DNA of 40,350 nucleotides, taken from Planctomycetales bacterium (lineage in GTDB: Bacteria > Planctomycetota > Phycisphaerae > Sedimentisphaerales > Anaerohalosphaeraceae). The position numbers and the translations under genes were made by a program. The stretch covers positions 1-40,350 of the forward strand of contig JAKEGM010000043.1 in the NCBI GenBank assembly GCA_022615575.1, given 5' to 3'. The notes beneath the pieces are model-generated. The model was given only the letters and a program-made list of their open reading frames with translations. It searched no databases and was not told where the DNA came from. Shown piece after piece: positions 31,131 through 39,892 of the stretch (position 1 is the first letter of the stretch; each line of letters starts with the position of its first letter).

Positions 31131-32123
31131 TTAAACCACATACCGATCGGAACGGTATTTATGGATATTCTTCCGGGTCCATTCAATGGTTTCTCCTAAA
31201 CCCTGTTCGATACTGTAGCGGGGTTTCCATCCGCATAATTCGCGGGCTTTTGTATTATCGCTGATCAACCGCATCACTTCGCTCTGGGGCGGACGGACGC
31301 GGGATGGATCCTGTTCAATCGCCATCTCCCTCTTGCCGAGGATGCCGAGTATCGTATTGACCATGGTGCCGACGGTTTCGCCCTTTCCAACGCCCAGATT
31401 GACGGTTTGACCAATCACCTTATCGCACAACCCGACTGCAACAAAACCCTCAACGGTATCTTTCACATACGTCATATCCCGCACGGGGTCAAGCGACCCC
31501 AGCGCCAGCTTTTCCCGCGTCAGCGCTTGTGTAATCACCGTCGGGATAAAGGCCCTGGCCGACTGCCGGGGGCCGTAGGTGTTAAACGGTCTTACAATAA
31601 CCGCCGGTACGCCGAAGCTTTTGTAATAAGAATCCACCATTTTATCAGCGCCGATCTTGCTGGCCGAATAAGGCGACTGCCCCTGCATGGGGTGTTTTTC
31701 ATCAATCGGAACATACTGAGCGGTTCCATATGTTTCGCTGGTGGAGGTGTGAATCATCCTGGTCGTTCCTTCAGCGCGGCATGCCTCCAGGACATTCAGC
31801 GTTCCCTGGACATTGACCATTACATAATCCGCCGCCGCCACATAACTGTAGGGAATGCCAATCAGGGCCGCCAGGTGAAACACATAGTCGCATCCGCAAA
31901 CGGCTTTTCTAACAAAGAACGGATCGCAGATATTGCCCATCACTACTTCAATATTTTTCAATGATTCCTCGGGCAGGTCAGAAAGCATCCCCCAGTCATT
32001 CCGGCCGTTGTATTTCACAAAAGCCCGCACGGCGGCACCTTTTTTCAGCAGTAATTCCACCAAATGTGAACCGATAAACCCGCCTGCGCCCGTGACCAGC
32101 ACTTTTTTGTTCACAAGATCCAT
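31131..32123 (-). CDS. NAD-dependent epimerase/dehydratase, LegB-like
   Basis: 330 residues from MDLVNKKVLVTGAGG; this ATG is preferred because AAAGGA precedes it by about ten bases, while the track's longer start runs into the upstream gene. Extended SDR: VTGAGGFIGSHLVELLL, HLAALIGIPYSYVAA, TSTSETYGTAQYVPIDE, GQSPYSASKIGADKM with Tyr-x-x-x-Lys, and VRPFNTYGPRQSARAFIPT plus DPVRDMTYVKDTVEGF, which are typical of the LegB nucleotide-HexNAc 4,6-dehydratase group. Partner aminotransferase and synthase genes of the legionaminate route are absent from the window, so the product may be used directly or further modified by genes to the right. Confidence 0.88.
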   Translation of the reverse strand: MDLVNKKVLVTGAGGFIGSHLVELLLKKGAAVRAFVKYNGRNDWGMLSDLPEESLKNIEVVMGNICDPFFVRKAVCGCDYVFHLAALIGIPYSYVAAADYVMVNVQGTLNVLEACRAEGTTRMIHTSTSETYGTAQYVPIDEKHPMQGQSPYSASKIGADKMVDSYYKSFGVPAVIVRPFNTYGPRQSARAFIPTVITQALTREKLALGSLDPVRDMTYVKDTVEGFVAVGLCDKVIGQTVNLGVGKGETVGTMVNTILGILGKREMAIEQDPSRVRPPQSEVMRLISDNTKARELCGWKPRYSIEQGLGETIEWTRKNIHKYRSDRYVV

Positions 32124-32125
32124 TA

Positions 32126-33277
32126 TTATTTTTCCTTTCTCTTTATGAAGGCCGCCCGCGCTTTCCTGGCCGCCTGCCAAAGAGCCGCACCGCAGGCATC
32201 CCAGGAAAGTTCCGCTATACGCTTTGCAGCCAATTGTCTTAATTCTTGTGTTCTTTCAGGATTACGAATTAAACCCAGGATAACCTGCCTCATCGATTCG
32301 ATGGAGTAAGGGTCAAATAATTCCGCCGCATAGGACGCCAGCTCCGGCATTGGCGCCACATTGGAACACGCCAGCGCACCGCCCACTCCCAAAACCTCCG
32401 AAACCACAATGAGCCCTGTTTCGCATGTACTCGGCAGAAGGTTGATCTGGGCATAGTGAAGCCACGCCGGGATATCCTTTCTGTCGAGAATTCCCAGATA
32501 TTTGACTTTATTTCCAATATTTTTCTCTTTGATGGCGGCAAGAATTTTCGCCAAATAATCTTTTTCCGCGGGTATCCCGGCGATCAGAAGGTCTGGAATA
32601 TCCGCCTGCTCCTGAAGCATACGGTCGTACGCTTCAATGAGTTTCAAATGATTCTTGTACGAATAGATGGCCGACAAATAGAGCAAATAGGGCCTGCCGT
32701 TATAGGGATGACAAAAAGCAGACGGTTCAAATCCCATATCCCGGGGCACTCCTGTTAAAGCCACATATGTTTTTGATGAGATGTCTCCCGTATAGGGCAG
32801 AATCATATTCAATGCATGCTGGGAATGCAGAATTACAGTATCCGCCTTTTTTAAACTGCTCACGATGATATGCCGCAGCAGTTTATAATAAAGCCGGCCT
32901 TTCAGAGGGTATGCCTGCAGCCGCTGAGGCGTGAAAGGAAGCATGTTATTGGTTGTCCCGACAATGCCAAAGGACCTGCTCATTTTGTTTGAAACAATGC
33001 CGCTCAAGGAATAAATGACATCCGCATCAGCCGCCTTGGCCATTTCCGGAAGTACCCGATTATACCATCTCCATTTGCCGCTCCAATACCCCCGAGGCGG
33101 TTCTGCCGCATTAACGCGTAATTTCTCGGATGTTATCGAAGGACACTTATCCTGCGGAACCAGCAAAATCAAACTTCCGTCTTCCGGGGCGCAGCCCACC
33201 ATTGACAAAATCAGCTCATCCCTCAATTGAATGCCGCCCGGGCTTTTCACCATCACTGCATCAACAAGTACACGCAT
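32126..33277 (-). CDS. Glycosyltransferase, family 4
   Basis: 383 residues, GT-B fold. Begins MRVLVDAVMVKSPGGIQLRDEL (glycine-containing donor-side loop); C-terminal Rossmann domain from RPYLLYLSAIYSYKNHLKLIEAYD, with LLIAGIPAEKDYL, VKYLGILDRKDIPAWLHYAQINLLPSTCETGLIVVSEVLGVGGALACSNVAPMPEL, which contains the CETG-x-E donor-binding stretch of family 4. Its stop is two bases from the start of the LegB-like gene, so the two are coupled. Sugar specificity unknown. Confidence 0.88.
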   Translation of the reverse strand: MRVLVDAVMVKSPGGIQLRDELILSMVGCAPEDGSLILLVPQDKCPSITSEKLRVNAAEPPRGYWSGKWRWYNRVLPEMAKAADADVIYSLSGIVSNKMSRSFGIVGTTNNMLPFTPQRLQAYPLKGRLYYKLLRHIIVSSLKKADTVILHSQHALNMILPYTGDISSKTYVALTGVPRDMGFEPSAFCHPYNGRPYLLYLSAIYSYKNHLKLIEAYDRMLQEQADIPDLLIAGIPAEKDYLAKILAAIKEKNIGNKVKYLGILDRKDIPAWLHYAQINLLPSTCETGLIVVSEVLGVGGALACSNVAPMPELASYAAELFDPYSIESMRQVILGLIRNPERTQELRQLAAKRIAELSWDACGAALWQAARKARAAFIKRKEK

Positions 33278-33395
33278 CCCTTATTTTCCTCAATCACAAC
33301 TGCTCTGAATTTCCAGATTTATCATCGGGCCATGTCCGGAACCGACCGTTCCGCCGGGGCGACGGCGGATACTGTCTAACAAACCATTGAACGTA

Positions 33396-36300
33396 TCACT
33401 GCCCTATATTGTTCATTTCCCGCGTAATATCGCCTGTCTGATTATCCATCGCCCAGCTAAAATCCTTGTTGTTGGGAAAGGGCGTACAGAACGTCAATGA
33501 CTCATAGACGCCGTCGTCTCCATAACGATGGGTGATCAATGAATTCTTAAGATAGCCCGCCGTCAGCGCATTTTTAATATTCGCATCGGCCCCGATAATT
33601 TCTTCCGGGCTTGTCATTCCCGTATACCAGAAATACATTCTGATGTCTTCGCCTACACTGATGGCCACGTTGATTTGCGATCGTCGTTCCCAAATAAACG
33701 CAGACGCATGCCCCAGTGTTTTTAATACTTCGCCATTTTTATAAATATCTAATTTTATCTTTCGTCCATTAGACGAAGACGGACAGCAGTCTAAATACAA
33801 AACCAGCTTATTTCCATGCCCCATATCCCATGTTTTAATATGGTACCGCGGCAGTTCGGCAGGCGAAGTCACTTCCATCCACTGCGCGGGAGGTCTGTTG
33901 TTGTAATTTTGCTCCGTTTCAGATTTATAAATTTTGCCCCCATAAGAAACATAATCCCCCGCGTCGTATGCTAAGGACGAACTCCATGGGTCATAATAAT
34001 CCTTCAGATGGACATACGCCGCGTCCGGAAACAGCGTCAAAAATGAGGTCCAGCCGTCTTGGGCCACCGTATAATAGATCAACTGCCCCGAATGCCTCTC
34101 TGTTCCGCCCGGAACAAACGTGGTAGGATTGCCTCCAATGGACGCGCCGCCTATATTTACCTCGTAAGAAGCGCCTTGATTATAAGGCGAGCTGGAACTG
34201 CCCAGATAAACATTGATCCTGCCATTTGAATCTTCTGCGCCGACAGAACTTACTTTGTCCGGCAGCGTGATAACGTCGATCCACTTATCCGGGCACTTGG
34301 TCCAGAAATAGCTTTGTCCTGAAATTCCGGCCGTTCCCTGAACTGTTGCAAAGCCGTAATTATTCCCAACATTACCTTTAAGCCAAATGTGTCCGACGTA
34401 ATTTCTTCCATTCCGGATGAGTCTCGCCTGATTCAATGCAGTAACCAAATAGGCGTAAGAAGTCGAACCGGGGTCACCTTTTGCAAGCCCAAGCGAATAA
34501 TCACCAAACAAACCTTCTGCTACACGGCTGAACGTATGGTTTACTCCATAGCTCGCCCAAGCGGTTGAATCCGCTGTAAAATGTGATTTGTTATCACTGT
34601 CCAGAAGATTCTTGAATTTAGGTAATACGAGTGCACATGATTCGCTGGACAACGCGGCTTCTTTGAGCTTGAAATTATATTCACCGTCAATCGTTACGTG
34701 AATATACCCCTGGGCAGCACCGCTGATGTACCGACCGCCGTTAAACATACCTGTATATTGCCCGTCCAGATAGCCGGTAAACTGGTAGTATGTCCCCCAG
34801 TCCTGACCATTGGAACTGACCCACACTTTCGCGTACTTGGGCCATTGGCTGGAACTGTCATATTGAAATGCATAGAAAATTCCATTGCACCGCTTGAGAA
34901 TCCAAACATACCCCTGCCCATTTGCAGTTTGCGTCAAGCGGTTGTAAAGCAATGGAAACGCATACTCCGTATCTAAATCCAGCCAATGGACACCCCCGAA
35001 CATATCGGAACCACACAATATCCTGGTTGGATGGCCGTAATCGACTATTTGAATGGGCTGCATCCCGGCATTCGCAAGCCATTGGGTCCAGGTCAATCCG
35101 TCATCCGAGCTTCGATAAAAACACCGATTGCCATCTCCCATTGCGGCAATAAATGTTCCCGTGGCCGCATGATAACCGACACTGTGGAAATGAGTATTTT
35201 GAGCCATCGCATCATAGAGTTCCGAGTCCTGAACATCTTTTACCGTATTCCATGTTCTGCCGTTATCCGCTGATCGAAAGATTTTTCGGCCGTTGCGTAA
35301 TTTGGAAGAGTCGTCTAAACTGTTATCATATTCAACTAAAACAACGGCTGTCGGCGAAAACGCCATGGACCAATTGGTGGCAAATATGCCCCCCCCCTCC
35401 GTAATGACCGGCATCGCCGTAATCGGCTGCCATGAGGCGCCTTCGTCTGCTGAGCAGGCACCAGAGGCCACACCATTAAAGGCAACGATTCGGCTGCCGC
35501 CGTCTGCCCACAGCGATGTTGCCAACGGCCCCGGCACCAAGGTCCAATCTCCGGCCGTTTTTGATTTTCTATAAACCTTTTGATTTGAGAAAGAATATCC
35601 CCACAGGTAATTCGTTGTATCGGCGGCATTGATAAGATCGAAGTTATCCGCAACACTATCCGCAACCACTTCAGGAAGACCTGTCACAATAAGATCTTCC
35701 GGTGCATAATTATCTGTCGTCACGGGTATTTTTTCATCCGGCCTTTGTCCTTGCTTAAAAAGCCAGTTCTTTGCCAGGATCACAAAATCCTCCATATCGA
35801 TGCTGCCATCCTCAATGAGATTCGCTTCCTGACAGTCCTGCACCGAACAATCCGCCAGCCAGAACGCCGCGACTGCGACAAGGTCCTCAATATCCACATC
35901 ATAGGAACCCGTAATATCCCCGGCGATTTTCTGCCAGGCCAGCACCGGATAGCCCTGCCATCCGCGCAATCCCATCCACTCGGCCGGCGTCCCATCCTGA
36001 GAGGACGGAAAAAAATCCCATCCCGCATACGTTGCTTCCTGCATTAACTCCGCCGTTGTCAATCCTGTGCCGCCGTCGCTGGAAGGGCAATGACTCGTTT
36101 GGGTATCCCAGAAGGAATTAGCCACTGTACCTAAAGAACGCCCGACCAATCCGCCCACGTACGAACCGCCATCTCCCGCTGTTACCGCTCCTGCGCTGTA
36201 ACAGTTCAAAATGTGACCTTCGGATAATCCCGCAAGACCGCCCAGACAGGAACTTTGTTTGCCGCCGGAAACATTGCTGTCGGCATAGCAATTCGTAATA

Positions 36301-37196
36301 TCACTGCCTGAACCGCCTGCCAGACCGCCCATATAATGGCTGCCGGTGCCGCCGGTAATATGAACCATGCTGTAGCAAAGGGTCAAGGGACGTTCAGACC
36401 TGCCCGCCAAACCGCCAATGTAAGAACTGTTGTTTCCTGCCTGAATAAAACCCGTGCTGTAATTGCGTCCCATAAGTCCGGCGGCATAGACGCCCACAAG
36501 GCCTCCGATGCATGAACAGCCGTTGGCGCCTGTCATTTCAACCTGGGCAGAACAATCGGTAATGTCGCCTTCCGACCATCCAACGAGACCTCCCAGCGTA
36601 TCAATACCCGAAAGCACCCCCTGGCTGTATGAGTTTACAATGGTTCCAGATGAGTAACCGGCTAATCCTCCGATATAAGAATCGCCCGAAATCAAACCGG
36701 AAACATGGGAATGACTGACAACGCCATGATCTTGATATCCTGCAAGCCCCCCCACATAAGAACTGCCGGAGCCCGCCGCGGTTATAGTGATCCGCTCAAT
36801 TCCAATATTATTTATATGGGCATTGTCCGTATATCCGAATAATCCCAAATAATCGCGGCCCGTGCTGCTGTATATAGTCAAATCGTAAATACGATGGTTA
36901 TTGCCTTCAAAAGAGCCGGTGAATGCCGTACCTTGAAAACCAGGTGAATCAGGGTCCGTATCCGGAGCTATTAAAGAATGATTAAAAACGCTCCCCGAGA
37001 GATACAGGTCCCCGACCAGTTTGAAATGGCTGTCCCAATCAGACGAGACCGTTCCAAGGTAAACAAGCTGTTCGGCCGTCGCTATCAGGAACGGATCTTC
37101 AACCGTTCCGGTTCCGCCGCCGTAACCGGCTCCGAATAAATTTGAAGCCGGGAAAGCGATTGATAGCGATAATACAAGAAATATCCGCATTGTCAT
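33396..37196 (-). CDS. Large exported surface protein: GLUG repeats, dockerin-like pair, BNR-type propeller, CBM5/12-like module
   Basis: About 1266 residues from MTMRIFLVLSLSIAFPASNLFGA, a clean signal peptide; the track start at 37340 overlaps the polymerase gene and is rejected (37235 is an alternative). In order: GLUG repeats of the adhesin type (about residues 110-390; YVGGLAGYQDHG, YIGGLAGYSSGT); a dockerin-like pair (424-480; YDVDIEDLVAVAAFWL and DGSIDMEDFVILAKNWL) placed internally; a BNR/sialidase-like propeller (about 520-860; SADEGASW, SADNGRTW, SSDDGLTW); and a module at about 1065-1107 (YDAGDYVSYGGKIYKSETEQN) matching chitin-binding CBM5/12. A G9 tract lies at codons about 600-602. 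Probably binds or acts on a surface or external glycan. Confidence 0.85.
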   Translation of the reverse strand: MTMRIFLVLSLSIAFPASNLFGAGYGGGTGTVEDPFLIATAEQLVYLGTVSSDWDSHFKLVGDLYLSGSVFNHSLIAPDTDPDSPGFQGTAFTGSFEGNNHRIYDLTIYSSTGRDYLGLFGYTDNAHINNIGIERITITAAGSGSSYVGGLAGYQDHGVVSHSHVSGLISGDSYIGGLAGYSSGTIVNSYSQGVLSGIDTLGGLVGWSEGDITDCSAQVEMTGANGCSCIGGLVGVYAAGLMGRNYSTGFIQAGNNSSYIGGLAGRSERPLTLCYSMVHITGGTGSHYMGGLAGGSGSDITNCYADSNVSGGKQSSCLGGLAGLSEGHILNCYSAGAVTAGDGGSYVGGLVGRSLGTVANSFWDTQTSHCPSSDGGTGLTTAELMQEATYAGWDFFPSSQDGTPAEWMGLRGWQGYPVLAWQKIAGDITGSYDVDIEDLVAVAAFWLADCSVQDCQEANLIEDGSIDMEDFVILAKNWLFKQGQRPDEKIPVTTDNYAPEDLIVTGLPEVVADSVADNFDLINAADTTNYLWGYSFSNQKVYRKSKTAGDWTLVPGPLATSLWADGGSRIVAFNGVASGACSADEGASWQPITAMPVITEGGGIFATNWSMAFSPTAVVLVEYDNSLDDSSKLRNGRKIFRSADNGRTWNTVKDVQDSELYDAMAQNTHFHSVGYHAATGTFIAAMGDGNRCFYRSSDDGLTWTQWLANAGMQPIQIVDYGHPTRILCGSDMFGGVHWLDLDTEYAFPLLYNRLTQTANGQGYVWILKRCNGIFYAFQYDSSSQWPKYAKVWVSSNGQDWGTYYQFTGYLDGQYTGMFNGGRYISGAAQGYIHVTIDGEYNFKLKEAALSSESCALVLPKFKNLLDSDNKSHFTADSTAWASYGVNHTFSRVAEGLFGDYSLGLAKGDPGSTSYAYLVTALNQARLIRNGRNYVGHIWLKGNVGNNYGFATVQGTAGISGQSYFWTKCPDKWIDVITLPDKVSSVGAEDSNGRINVYLGSSSSPYNQGASYEVNIGGASIGGNPTTFVPGGTERHSGQLIYYTVAQDGWTSFLTLFPDAAYVHLKDYYDPWSSSLAYDAGDYVSYGGKIYKSETEQNYNNRPPAQWMEVTSPAELPRYHIKTWDMGHGNKLVLYLDCCPSSSNGRKIKLDIYKNGEVLKTLGHASAFIWERRSQINVAISVGEDIRMYFWYTGMTSPEEIIGADANIKNALTAGYLKNSLITHRYGDDGVYESLTFCTPFPNNKDFSWAMDNQTGDITREMNNIGQ
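35389..35397 (-). repeat. G9 homopolymer inside the large surface-protein gene
   Basis: Nine C on the plus strand, nine G on the coding strand, encoding Glu-Gly-Gly-Gly. Runs of this length are prone to slipped-strand change, which would shift the frame and remove the C-terminal half of the protein. The frame is intact in this copy. Confidence 0.7.
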
Positions 37197-37257
37197 CCGC
37201 ACCCCCAGAAAGCAATCAAACAGCTTATTTCTCATGATTAGAATACTGCACCACAAC

Positions 37258-38604
37258 CTATCTGTAAGTGACATCCTGATCAGTAAAAGAGTCATAAACA
37301 CGGCCGTCTTCAACTGCGACCGGTTCGGAATAATCTTCATTCATGTCTGATGGGGCCGAGAATAATTTATGCGCAAGCCATGCCAATCCCAGAAAAACGA
37401 TGATCGACATCAAGCCCTGGACAAACATGCTGGTAAAATCGCCACGCCACTGCGTCCCAAAAGATGGAATGACAATAAACCATGCCAGTGCCAGAACCAC
37501 GTTTCCGGAGTTGTCCTGCCAATAAGCATTCAGCCCCCGGATGAGTTTACCCACCACAAAGAACCCCAACGTTACACCCAGCCAACCAAAATTCATATAC
37601 AGTTCGCCGTACGGCAGATTGGCCACATTGCTGGGAGGATCCGGGTCATTGAACCAGAGCCGTGTAATAACGGCGCCGGAGGCAATCGGCTTGTTCGGCC
37701 ACACCGATCGGGGAATCCAAAAGCAAAAACCCGGCACAAGGCCGCGGCCATAGATGTAGTTCGAATTTTCCGGAATCTCGTAAATGGTGAATTCAAAAAC
37801 TTCATAATTAATCACAATGCCGCCCCAAAATTCGTCAATATTTTTTGACGAAAAGACCTCTCTGGATGTCCCGGCATGCCCATGCACTCTTTCCCCCCTT
37901 GTCGCCCCGACCAGCAGAATCAGTGAAAATCCGACAGTCCCTGTCAGTGCCCAAAATAAAAATTTACTGAACAGATTTTTATCCAGAATTTTTGTATAGT
38001 AAATAAACGCGGCGACAGCCAAAAATAAACTTACCAGAGGCCTGCGGGAAAAGAAGAATTTATAGGTTAAAAAAAACATGACGACCAGGACAATAAACAT
38101 AAATAACTTGAAAAATATCCGTCCCCGATAGGTGAATAACACCAGTAAAGAGACAAGACTCAGGGTTCCAAGCGACCCGAGCGCCAACCCCTGAGCAACG
38201 CTGTACATCGCTGAAGGAAGATTGCGGCCAAGGAGAATAAAAACCGCAGCACCTACCGAACAAAGAATAAATATCAATATCACCTGAACCGGAGACAGGG
38301 TCGGAGCCACTTTCGGGATAAACCGCTTTATCCCCGAACCCCGGCCTGCATACAAGCCAAGCGTATAAAAAATTGTCCCCAGGATAATGATCAGCACGGC
38401 AGGGCCTTGGGCGGATATCCCCGGGCGCTCATAAAGTGCCAGGCCATTGCCAAGAACCGAAAGCGGAATATTGCCGAGAAATCCGACCCAGGAAATGGCC
38501 AATGGATCCAGAATGCTGCCCTTCTCCTTAAACACATAGACACATAACATCAGGATTCCGTATACAAGGAGGAATATACCGACGGCAATTAATGACGTAT
38601 CCAC
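37258..38604 (-). CDS. Wzy-like oligosaccharide repeat-unit polymerase (O-antigen polymerase family)
   Basis: 448 residues with about ten or eleven hydrophobic segments and one large extracytoplasmic loop near residues 230-330 (RGLVPGFCFWIPRSVWPNKPIASGAVITRLW... NLPYGELYMNFGWLGVTLGFFV), the pattern of the O-antigen polymerase family. It joins lipid-linked repeat units at the outer face of the membrane. The start is GTG at 38604, supported by AGGAG six bases upstream. The surface-protein gene follows 61 bp downstream. Confidence 0.85.
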   Translation of the reverse strand: MDTSLIAVGIFLLVYGILMLCVYVFKEKGSILDPLAISWVGFLGNIPLSVLGNGLALYERPGISAQGPAVLIIILGTIFYTLGLYAGRGSGIKRFIPKVAPTLSPVQVILIFILCSVGAAVFILLGRNLPSAMYSVAQGLALGSLGTLSLVSLLVLFTYRGRIFFKLFMFIVLVVMFFLTYKFFFSRRPLVSLFLAVAAFIYYTKILDKNLFSKFLFWALTGTVGFSLILLVGATRGERVHGHAGTSREVFSSKNIDEFWGGIVINYEVFEFTIYEIPENSNYIYGRGLVPGFCFWIPRSVWPNKPIASGAVITRLWFNDPDPPSNVANLPYGELYMNFGWLGVTLGFFVVGKLIRGLNAYWQDNSGNVVLALAWFIVIPSFGTQWRGDFTSMFVQGLMSIIVFLGLAWLAHKLFSAPSDMNEDYSEPVAVEDGRVYDSFTDQDVTYR

Positions 38605-38684
38605 ACGATGCTCCTGTCAGGCCTTTCTGCGGCTTTGAGAGATGCCCGTCTCGAACGACAAACCTGAATCGTTACGCTTTAAAA

Positions 38685-39842
38685 TCAATTGGAGAATTCC
38701 AGCAGTTTTTTGTAAAAAGCATCTAAAACAATATCAGGATTAAAAAGATCCTTTGCTTTCTGCAATGATCTCTGACTCATTTCTGTCCGTTCATCGGAAG
38801 AAACGGTTAACATTTTTTGAAGCGTTTCAACTATCTGCCCGTCAGCGTATGCATCGAATACAAACCCGTTTTGTCCTTCATCGACCGCTTCAGGGCAATT
38901 GCCGGTTTGCAGGGAAACCGCCATCGGCATCCCCGCATTCACGGCCTCGATAACCACCAGCGGCGAAGGGTCTTTTTGGGCCGGGTGGAAGAACCAGTCC
39001 GAAATTGAAAGCCATTGGACAACCTCGTCCTCAGAAATCTGGCCCAGCAGTCTCACCCGGTTCTGCAGACGATCCTGCAGTATAATGTTTTCATAATCTG
39101 GTCTTTCCGGTCCATCTCCCGCCAGACAGAATAAATAGTTTCCCTCGAGGTTTTTAAGTACGTTCAGAACCTTCTTGAATCCTTTTATCTCGATAAACCG
39201 GCCGATTGCAAAGACACAGATCGTGTCTTTGGCGATATTCAGTTTCTCTCGAAACTGCTGCCGCTGCGACTTGAAATCCAGAACCTTGTTCAGGAATTTA
39301 TTGGTATCGACGATATTCGGCAAACGAAGCCGGGGCATCAAATCTGCCGACGGCCGCAAAAAGGTCAAATATTCGACCGCTCGGATCCCCGGACAAGCCA
39401 AAGCATCGAACTGTTTTATGGCCCGTGACTTCAGAAACCTCGCGATCGGATCGACATGTTTTGTTGACTGCAGATTACTTTCTGACCACAATACCTTCCT
39501 TGTCCGGGTCGGCAGAAATGCAGCCATCCAGTTTGTAATTGACATAAATGGTGAAAAGAATGCCCAGGTATAACCGCCGCAGGCAAGGTCATGAAGGATA
39601 TCACGATTGATGACGCCATAAGAATACATGTGACGGCGATCTTTGCCGGCCATGCCGGTCGAAAAATAGTGTCGGAAGGAATATGAAAAATCGTCCGCTT
39701 TCCAAGGGCGTCCCGGCTCCCGCTCGGCCTGAAAAGCAACCGTCACATCAATTCCAAACGTGCGTCCGATGTCAGACATCTTGGTGAACATGAATTCGCG
39801 GTACGGCGTCGGAACGTTATTGATAATCAGCAGTTTCTTCAT
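38685..39842 (-). CDS. Glycosyltransferase, family 4
   Basis: 385 residues from MKKLLIINNVPTPYREFMFTKM; the track start is a GTG three codons earlier, and AAGGTG suits the ATG. N-terminal domain with SYRHYFSTGMAGK-like acceptor region and LWSESNLQSTKH. C-terminal domain with ICVFAIGRFIEIKGFKKVLNVLKNL, FCLAGDGPERPDYE, VRLLGQISEDEVVQWLSISDWFFHPAQKDPSPLVVIEAVNAGMPMAVS, which holds the donor-binding D-x-SP-x-VVIEA stretch. A retaining GT-B enzyme; sugar unknown. It lies between the pyruvyltransferase and the polymerase genes. Confidence 0.9.
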   Translation of the reverse strand: MKKLLIINNVPTPYREFMFTKMSDIGRTFGIDVTVAFQAEREPGRPWKADDFSYSFRHYFSTGMAGKDRRHMYSYGVINRDILHDLACGGYTWAFFSPFMSITNWMAAFLPTRTRKVLWSESNLQSTKHVDPIARFLKSRAIKQFDALACPGIRAVEYLTFLRPSADLMPRLRLPNIVDTNKFLNKVLDFKSQRQQFREKLNIAKDTICVFAIGRFIEIKGFKKVLNVLKNLEGNYLFCLAGDGPERPDYENIILQDRLQNRVRLLGQISEDEVVQWLSISDWFFHPAQKDPSPLVVIEAVNAGMPMAVSLQTGNCPEAVDEGQNGFVFDAYADGQIVETLQKMLTVSSDERTEMSQRSLQKAKDLFNPDIVLDAFYKKLLEFSN

Positions 39843-39892
39843 GGACAGCACACCTTATCGGCGTTTGTTTTTAAGATTCTAAACGCGGGGTT

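Noticed and set aside
37197-37340. N-terminal extension of the large surface protein
   Set aside because: It overlaps the polymerase gene by 83 bp and places 48 residues before a normal signal peptide; the later ATG fits better.
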